From JAUXLW01 sp964195005 (GTDB lineage Bacteria > Actinomycetota > Acidimicrobiia > Spongiisociales > SHLN01), in contig CAXMOO010000140.1 of the NCBI GenBank assembly GCA_964195005.1, forward strand, positions 1 through 5,525: 5,525 nt of DNA, given 5' to 3'. Position numbers and translations under genes: made by a program. A model generated the notes under the pieces. The model saw only the letters and a program-made list of their open reading frames with translations, did no database searches and was not told where the DNA came from. Of the stretch, positions 1-5,525 are shown piece by piece. The stretch's first letter is position 1. Every line of letters starts with the position of its first letter.

Positions 1-55
1 GAGCGGGGGTGGGTGGTGCCCACCAACAGCAGGAATGCCGCCAGCTTGACTTATC

Positions 56-90
56 GAAGCATTGTTGCTTCTTGATGACCTTGCACAAGG
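56..90. repeat. Two short inverted repeats (possible operator half of a phased dyad set)
   Basis: Two dyads are directly visible: GAAGCA-TTGT-TGCTTC at 56-71 (6-bp arms, 4-base loop) and CCTTG-CA-CAAGG at 79-90 (5-bp arms). Their centres, 63.5 and 84.5, are 21 bp apart, and the next dyad at 97-114 is centred a further 21 bp on. The arm sequences differ, so these are not copies of one operator. Either could be chance or part of a regulatory or terminator structure. Confidence 0.35.
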
Positions 91-96
91 CGGTGC

Positions 97-114
97 CCAA
101 CAGTTAACTGTTGG
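97..114. promoter_or_regulatory. Perfect 18-bp palindrome, candidate operator
   Basis: CCAACAGTTAACTGTTGG is a perfect inverted repeat with no central spacer, lying 282 bases upstream of the sdhC start. Symmetry of this length without a spacer is typical of a binding site for a dimeric regulator. As RNA it could also fold into a 7-bp stem with a TTAA loop, but no T-tract follows, so an intrinsic terminator is less likely. I do not recognise the motif as that of a named regulator. Which gene it would control, sdh or something left of the window, is unknown. Confidence 0.45.
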
Positions 115-290
115 TTCGGTGCGTGTCGTGACCGGCTCGTGATGCAACCCTGGGGTCTCACCAACGCTTCCCTCAGGGGTGCCGTTGTTGGGAACCACCC
201 CCTCCCAACCTCCCCCACTTCGTTTCAGTCCGTGGGAGAGGAGCAAATCCAGTCGGCAGCCAGCAAAGATTCTTGCCCGCTGCTCATTTC

Positions 291-380
291 TTGCCTATTG
301 CCTATTGCCTATTGCATATTGCTGAATGCTGAATGCTGACTGCTCTTCTCTTGCTGACTGCCGACTGCTCTTCTCTTGCT
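291..380. repeat. Heptamer tandem repeat array upstream of sdhC
   Basis: From 291 to 339 the sequence reads as seven consecutive 7-mers: TTGCCTA three times, TTGCATA, TTGCTGA, then ATGCTGA twice. The pattern is NTGCYNA. From 338 to 380 it continues in degenerate form, with an exact 18-bp direct repeat GACTGCTCTTCTCTTGCT at 338-355 and 363-380. The array is AT-richer than the flanking genes and ends 16 bases before the sdhC start. It resembles the short tandemly repeated heptamers (STRR type) known from cyanobacteria, but the unit sequence is its own. A related array lies at 4496-4537. It may contain or displace the sdh promoter. Confidence 0.8.
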
Positions 381-396
381 AGCTTCCGCATAGGCA

Positions 397-1112
397 ATGG
401 CGACTCAGACACCCACCCGGACGAGGAAGCTCCCCTGGTTCCTCGAGTTCTATGGCTCGAATGTTGGCCGCAAATGGGTGATGGCTCTTTCCGGGATCGC
501 CGGGCTCGGCTTCCTCTTCTTCCACATGATCGGAAATCTCCACCTCTACGAGGAGCCGGCCAGGTTGAACGAGTATGCGGAGGGGCTCCGAGACTTCGGC
601 GAGCCGATCTTTTCTCGAACTCTCATCCTGTGGGCTTCCCGCCTCGGCCTTCTCGCAGCGTTTGCCATCCACGTTCACGCCGGCTTCACACTGTGGTGGA
701 AGAATCGCAAGGCCAAGCCCATCGGGTACGAGCGCCAGGACTGGATCGAAGCCAGCTTCGCCTCTCGCTACATGTTGTGGACTGGAGTGGTGGTGCTTCT
801 CTTCATCGGCTACCACCTGGCCCACCTCACCTGGGGCTGGGGCTTCGTTCACACCAATTTCGAACAAGGTAATGCCAGGGCCAACCTCATCAATGGCCTC
901 AAGAATCCGCTCGTGGCCGGCTGGTACGTGGTCGCCAACCTCGCCCTCGGGCTCCACATCCTCCACGGAGCCTGGAGCATGTTTCAGAGTCTGGGCGTCA
1001 CGAGCCCCCGCTTCAACCAATGGCGGCGCAACTTCGCACTGAGCCTGACAGCCCTCATCGTCATCGGCAACATCAGCATCCCGCTTGCCATCAGCACCGG
1101 CCTGGTGGGCTC

Positions 1113-1116
<4 letters not shown>
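397..1116 (+). CDS. sdhC: Succinate dehydrogenase cytochrome b subunit (SdhC, b558 family)
   Basis: This is the membrane anchor of succinate:quinone oxidoreductase, which passes electrons from the iron-sulfur subunit to quinone. The 239-residue protein has five hydrophobic segments at about 27-48, 74-98, 124-146, 170-192 and 212-232. Candidate haem-ligand histidines lie in the first four: H43, H92/H94, H140/H143 and H187/H190. The motif HMIGNLHLY at the end of helix 1 is typical of the single-subunit, di-haem cytochrome b558 family found in Bacillus and many actinobacteria, and no sdhD is expected or seen. The start is fixed at ATG 397 because an in-frame TAG lies at 391-393 and the next Met is residue 29, inside helix 1. 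There is no good Shine-Dalgarno sequence upstream (only AGG at 392-394, too close). The stop overlaps the sdhA start by four bases. Confidence 0.93.
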
Positions 1117-3025
<1,909 letters not shown>

Positions 3026-3029
<4 letters not shown>

Positions 3030-3787
3030 ACGTCACGCTGAAGGTCTGGCGCCAGGAAGGCCCGAGCACTCCGGGCGAGTTCGTCACCTACGACGCCTCC
3101 GACATCAGCCACGAAATGTCGTTCCTGGAAATGCTCGACACCGTCAACGAGCAGCTGGTCGCCGCCGGTGAGGTGCCCATCGAGTTTGATCACGATTGCC
3201 GGGAGGGAATCTGCGGAACCTGCGGTCTCATGATCGACGGTATTCCCCACGGGCCCCAGCGGAGCACCGCTACGTGTCAACTGCACATGCGAAAGTTCAA
3301 GGACGGCGATGTCATCACGATCGAACCGTGGCGAGCTCTCGGGTTCCCGATTGTTCGAGATCTCGTGGTGGACCGCAGCGCACTCGATCACATAATTGAG
3401 GCCGGCGGGTACATCACCGTGCCCACCGGCAGCGCCCCCGATGCCAACCTGGTCCCGGTGCCAAAAGATGCCTCGGAGTCAGCCATGGACGCGGCCGCCT
3501 GTATCGGCTGCGGAGCCTGCGTCGCCGTCTGCCCCAATGGTGCCGCCCAACTCTTCACTGCAGCCAAAATCGCTCACCTCAACCTGCTGCCGCAGGGCCA
3601 GGCCGAACGCTGGGCCCGCACCGTCAACATGGTCGACACCATGGAAGAGTTTTTTGGTGCCTGCTCCAACATCGGCGAGTGCACCTCGGCGTGCCCCAAA
3701 GACATCAGCCTCGATTTCATCGCCCTGATGAATCGTGACTACGCCTCTGCCAAGGTCAAACAACGGAGACTGACCGGGCAGTATTGA
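3026..3787 (+). CDS. sdhB: Succinate dehydrogenase iron-sulfur subunit (SdhB)
   Basis: This subunit carries electrons from the SdhA flavin to the quinone site through three iron-sulfur clusters. The 253-residue protein has an N-terminal plant-ferredoxin-like domain with the [2Fe-2S] ligands C58, C63, C66 and C84. A C-terminal domain follows with CIGCGACVAVCP (C159, C162, C165, C169) and C213, C219, C223. By alignment with E. coli SdhB, C159/C162/C165/C223 hold the [4Fe-4S] cluster and C169/C213/C219 the [3Fe-4S] cluster. All eleven expected cysteines are present. The start is GTG, overlapping the sdhA stop by four bases, with AGGAG upstream, so it is probably translationally coupled. It is the last gene of the operon and is followed by a stem-loop at 3797-3822. 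Confidence 0.96.
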
Positions 3788-3796
3788 TTGCTCTTC

Positions 3797-3822
3797 GGCA
3801 CACGGCTCCTTCGGAGCCTGCC
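3797..3822 (+). terminator. Stem-loop after sdhB, possible terminator
   Basis: GGCTCC (3804-3809) pairs perfectly with GGAGCC (3813-3818) around a TTC loop. The stem extends with GGCA (3797-3800) to TGCC (3819-3822) across a 3-base bulge, giving ten base pairs just 9 bases after the sdhB stop. No run of T follows, so it is not a classical intrinsic terminator. It could be an actinobacterial-type terminator without a U-tract, or a 3'-end stabilising hairpin. Confidence 0.5.
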
Positions 3823-3845
3823 TTATCGCTGTTCGGCCGTTGGTA

Positions 3846-3896
3846 GTGGCGCAAAGCTCCGCTTGCGGAGTCGGCTTACGCTCCGCCCTGCGCCAC
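3846..3896. repeat. Nested palindromic element (REP-like)
   Basis: An outer perfect 8-bp inverted repeat, GTGGCGCA (3846-3853) with TGCGCCAC (3889-3896), encloses CTCCGC (3857-3862), GCGGAG (3865-3870) and a second CTCCGC (3881-3886). GCGGAG can therefore pair with either CTCCGC copy, giving two mutually exclusive inner hairpins. The element lies between convergent genes and codes for nothing credible. It resembles intergenic palindromic repeats, or part of a bidirectional terminator. Confidence 0.55.
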
Positions 3897-3928
3897 GGCT
3901 GGCGGTGCCGACCCCTCATCGCTCCTCG

Positions 3929-3954
3929 CCCGTGGTCCGCTTCGCGACCATGGG
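3929..3954. terminator. Stem-loop at the 3' end of the acetyltransferase gene, possible terminator
   Basis: CCCGTGGTC (3929-3937) pairs with GACCATGGG (3946-3954), with one G-T wobble. The inner GC/GC pairs (3939-3940 with 3944-3945) close a TTC loop, and C3938 is bulged. It lies about ten bases beyond the expected stop of the minus-strand GNAT gene at 3964, where a terminator would be expected. No clear T-tract follows on the minus strand, so the terminator role is inferred from position and stem strength. Confidence 0.45.
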
Positions 3955-3963
3955 GCTCGTCGC

Positions 3964-4429
3964 TTAGGGAGTGTTGCTCAAATCCAACCGGGCAACGACT
4001 TCGTTCATCCTCCATCTCGCCCGTCTCCACGAAGCCGAGTCCGCGGTAAAGCTCCCGGGCCGGATTTGCCGACTGATAGGTCAAAGCAACCTCTTTGTGT
4101 CCTCGCTCGGCGGCCATCTCGAGCAAGAGCTCCATGGCCGCCCGACCGTATCCGCGCCGTTGCAACTCGGCGCTCACCAGGAGGCCCCCGATCCAGAAGC
4201 TGTTGTCGGCGTCATCGACAGCCCACATTACGAAGCCGACATTCTCCCTGCCCGCCATGATGGCCAGTGGAGACCAGTCCGGCCCATAGGTGCACAGCGC
4301 CAGATAGTAAGACACCGGGGCCACAAAGTCGGTTTGCTCAGGGCGAACCTGGAGGGCGCAGGCGGCCCGCCAATTAGAGGCGTCGATCTCTACGAGCTCA
4401 ACGTCTGAATCGGGCTGGTCGGAAGTCAC
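3964..4429 (-). CDS. GNAT-family N-acetyltransferase (spermidine/spermine BltD-like), C-terminal frameshift
   Basis: This is a predicted acetyl-CoA-dependent N-acetyltransferase; substrate assignment to polyamines is by resemblance only. From GTG 4429 the protein reads VELVEIDASNW, then FVAPVSYYLA, GFVMW and QRRGYGRAAM (acetyl-CoA pyrophosphate loop, about residues 90-99), then YRGLGFVETGEMED with Y128 as the probable general acid. After the Asp codon at 4007-4009 the open frame runs on as an Arg-rich tail deep into antisense sdhB, which is not credible. Skipping one base gives NEVVARLDLSNTP and a TAA at 3964-3966, matching the usual end of this family (ETGE..GE.VA.L.L) and its length of about 155 residues. 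The gene therefore carries a one-base insertion, a two-base loss or a sequence error near 4006. Loss of the last strand might impair function. The start is uncertain: TTG 4471 and GTG 4438 are in frame, and none has a strong ribosome binding site. Confidence 0.8.
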
Positions 4430-4495
4430 GGCCCGCACGCTACCCCGAGAAAGCGCCCTGGCATCCGCCAACGAGGCGAAAGAACCGCCTACCGT

Positions 4496-4537
4496 CTGCT
4501 TACTGCTTGCTGCTTACTGCCGACTGCCGACTGCCTT
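4496..4537. repeat. Second heptamer tandem repeat array, abutting the SCP2 gene stop
   Basis: Six consecutive 7-mers are visible on the + strand: CTGCTTA, CTGCTTG, CTGCTTA, CTGCCGA, CTGCCGA and CTGCCTT. They end at the base next to the stop codon of the minus-strand SCP2 gene. The pattern YTGCYNA is that of the array at 291-380, in the same orientation, and both share the exact 12-mer ACTGCCGACTGC (357-368 and 4516-4527). The array fills about 40% of the 108-base gap between the SCP2 and acetyltransferase genes. Confidence 0.8.
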
Positions 4538-4924
4538 CTAGTACTCGATGTCCATTCCGGCCAGCGAGTTAGCCAGGCTCGTAAACGCCGACTGATTCAT
4601 CATTATCTTGGCCAGGTTGCCCTCGACCTTGAGTTTGCCGGAGATAAATGCGGCCTGAGTGTTGAGGTCACCCTTGGAAATGGCCGACGCGGTCTCGTAG
4701 TCGTTGCGGATGGTGGCGTCGGCTTCCTCAGCCGTGCCCAGACCGAACGTCGTGACGCCATTCGCCATCGCTACGGAATACTGAACATCCCCGTCCGGCC
4801 CGTCACCGACTTCGAATTGGAGAGCTATCTCTGTCGTAGCCGTCGACGACTTGTAGTCCTCGTCAGTGGCGAGAGCTTCATTGACGGCGTCGATCCAGTC
4901 TTCGGAGAGGAATTTCACGGCCAT
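4538..4924 (-). CDS. SCP2 sterol-carrier-domain protein
   Basis: This is a 128-residue single-domain protein of the SCP-2 sterol transfer family, small cytoplasmic proteins with a hydrophobic tunnel that binds fatty acyl or other lipid ligands. The physiological ligand is not predictable here. Family features seen are an N-terminal helix (FLSEDWIDAVNEAL), alternating beta strands through the middle (IALQFEV, VQYSVAMANGV, ATIRNDYETA), and the diagnostic C-terminal segment KGDLNTQAAFISGKLKVEG followed by NLAKIM. There is no signal peptide or membrane segment. ATG 4924 is chosen because AAGGAG lies seven bases upstream. An open frame extends to 5077, but the extra 51 residues are Pro/Ser-rich, overlap mdh and look spurious. 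It follows mdh by 73 bases on the same strand and may share its transcript. The stop is TAG at 4538-4540. Confidence 0.87.
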   Translation of the reverse strand: MAVKFLSEDWIDAVNEALATDEDYKSSTATTEIALQFEVGDGPDGDVQYSVAMANGVTTFGLGTAEEADATIRNDYETASAISKGDLNTQAAFISGKLKVEGNLAKIMMNQSAFTSLANSLAGMDIEY

Positions 4925-4930
4925 TTGGGT

Positions 4931-4937
4931 ACTCCTT
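4931..4937 (-). promoter_or_regulatory. Strong ribosome binding site of the SCP2 gene
   Basis: On the minus strand the sequence reads AAGGAGT. Its AAGGAG core ends seven bases before ATG 4924, near-ideal complementarity to the 16S anti-Shine-Dalgarno. This fixes the start against the longer open frame and suggests high expression. Confidence 0.85.
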
Positions 4938-4997
4938 ATCGAGTTTTCGAACCGGAATGGTAGCGGTGGCGCGTCACACGGTGCCGAAGCAAGGCCA

Positions 4998-5525
4998 CTA
5001 GTCGAGCTCGAGCTCGTAGAGCTCGGCCACTTTGGCTTTGACGGCGGTGGCGGCTTCTGTGAGCGCGGCGGCTTCATCTGCCGTTAGATCGAGCTCAACT
5101 ATTTCCTTCACTCCCCCCGCCCCCAACCGGGCCGAGACACCCAGATAGACGTCAGAGATCCCATGTTCTCCGGTTGTCCAGGCACACACCGGCATCTGCT
5201 GGTTGGTGTCACCAAGGATGGCCCTCACCATCTCGGCAGCAGCCGCCGACGGGGCAAAATACGCGCTGCCGGTTTTGAGCAGCCCGACGATCTCGGCGCC
5301 ACCCTTGCGCGTCCGATCAACCAGTTCGTCGATGGCAGCTTCGTCGAGCACGTCGGTCAGTGCCTTGTCCCCCACCCGGCACTGAGAAGGAACCGGGACC
5401 ATAGTTTCTCCGTGACTACCAAGTGTCACGGCGAAGATCTCGGTGATATCTGCTCCGGTCATCTCGGAAATGAAGTGAGCGAAACGGGCCGAGTCGAGCA
5501 TCCCCGCCTGGCCCATAACCCGCTC
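4998..5525 (-). CDS. mdh: Malate dehydrogenase, C-terminal part (cut by window edge)
   Basis: This is an NAD-dependent malate dehydrogenase (LDH/MDH superfamily) that interconverts malate and oxaloacetate in the TCA cycle. The frame is open to the right edge, so the NAD-binding Rossmann half lies outside the window. The visible 175 residues begin ERVMGQAGMLDSARF, where the MDH-type G.AG.LDSAR favours malate over lactate dehydrogenase. They continue with the catalytic histidine in TLGSHGETMVP (codon at 5412-5414), then RKGGAEIVGLLKTGSAYFAPSAA, the MPVCAW and GVSARLGAGGVKEIVEL strands, and the C-terminal helix ending ELYELELD. The substrate-specificity loop is not visible, so the choice of MDH rests on the conserved C-terminal half. 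The stop is TAG at 4998-5000. The SCP2 gene follows 73 bases downstream on the same strand. Confidence 0.92.
   Translation of the reverse strand, partial: ERVMGQAGMLDSARFAHFISEMTGADITEIFAVTLGSHGETMVPVPSQCRVGDKALTDVLDEAAIDELVDRTRKGGAEIVGLLKTGSAYFAPSAAAAEMVRAILGDTNQQMPVCAWTTGEHGISDVYLGVSARLGAGGVKEIVELDLTADEAAALTEAATAVKAKVAELYELELD

Larger units (their letters stand above)
1..290. other. Upstream non-coding region without a convincing gene
   Basis: No frame here gives a protein that I recognise. The open frame from 139 to 339 encodes a composition-driven peptide running into the heptamer repeats and is not credible. The region holds a GC-rich hairpin at the left edge (GGTGGG 8-13 with CCCACC 19-24), three dyads between 56 and 114 (annotated separately), and a C-rich stretch. 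That stretch has a possible stem, GTTGGGA at 187-193 with TCCCAAC at 203-209 and a 9-base loop. The left-edge hairpin could belong to the end of an unseen upstream gene. No -35/-10 pair is convincing. This is probably the sdh promoter and leader region plus an intergenic spacer. Confidence 0.5.

Noticed and set aside
1..50. Minus-strand signal-peptide-like start (VKLAAFLLLVGTT) at the left edge
   Set aside because: A stop codon lies directly upstream in frame, no good start codon or ribosome binding site is present, and only about 16 residues are visible.
46..74. Promoter with TTGACT at 46-51 as -35
   Set aside because: No acceptable -10 hexamer lies 16-19 bases downstream.
139..339. Small + strand open frame of 66 residues
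   Set aside because: It runs into the heptamer repeats, has no ribosome binding site at its start and looks like no known protein.
291..380. CRISPR array
   Set aside because: The units are 7 bp and contiguous, with no 28-37 bp repeats or unique spacers and no cas genes nearby.
3479..3963. Long C-terminal extension of the GNAT reading frame, antisense to sdhB
   Set aside because: It is Arg/His/Gly-rich, has no recognisable domain, overlaps a certain sdhB gene by 309 bases, and is best explained by the frameshift near 4006.
5003..5016. Perfect 14-bp palindrome CGAGCTCGAGCTCG
   Set aside because: It lies within the mdh C-terminus and follows from the alternating Glu-Leu codons of ELYELELD.
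4925..5077. N-terminal extension of the SCP2 gene
   Set aside because: The 51 extra residues are Pro/Ser-rich, overlap the mdh coding region, and a strong ribosome binding site precedes ATG 4924.

Overview
The window is a high-GC bacterial chromosomal segment of mostly core metabolism. Translational coupling by 4-base overlaps, GTG starts, and a single-cytochrome-b, SdhC-SdhA-SdhB type succinate dehydrogenase fit a free-living actinobacterium (possibly Acidimicrobiia-like) or a relative. Taxonomy cannot be fixed from this sequence alone; Chloroflexota remains possible.

Layout. Positions 1-396 contain no convincing gene. They hold three small dyads with centres 21 bp apart, including a perfect 18-bp palindrome at 97-114, and then an AT-richer array of heptamer repeats (291-380) ending just before sdhC. 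Positions 397-3787 on the + strand are a compact sdhCAB operon: a membrane cytochrome b, a flavoprotein and an iron-sulfur protein, with ATGA and GTGA overlaps at its two junctions. Positions 3788-3963 are the convergent intergenic region, packed with three stem-loop structures. The rest is on the - strand. Reading from the right edge it holds the 3' half of a malate dehydrogenase gene (mdh), a small SCP2 sterol-carrier-domain protein with a strong ribosome binding site, a second heptamer array abutting the SCP2 stop codon, and a GNAT acetyltransferase of the spermidine/spermine (BltD-like) type. The acetyltransferase appears to carry a one-base frameshift near its C-terminus.

How the genes work together. 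Succinate dehydrogenase (succinate to fumarate, electrons to quinone) and malate dehydrogenase (malate to oxaloacetate) are two TCA-cycle steps separated by fumarase, which is not in the window. They are encoded convergently, so they form a metabolic neighbourhood rather than one operon. The SCP2 and GNAT genes have no evident link to the TCA cycle.

I see no defence system, mobile element, CRISPR array or RNA gene. The points most worth a second look are the two related heptamer arrays, the GNAT frameshift, the hairpin cluster between the convergent genes, and the phased dyads upstream of sdhC.
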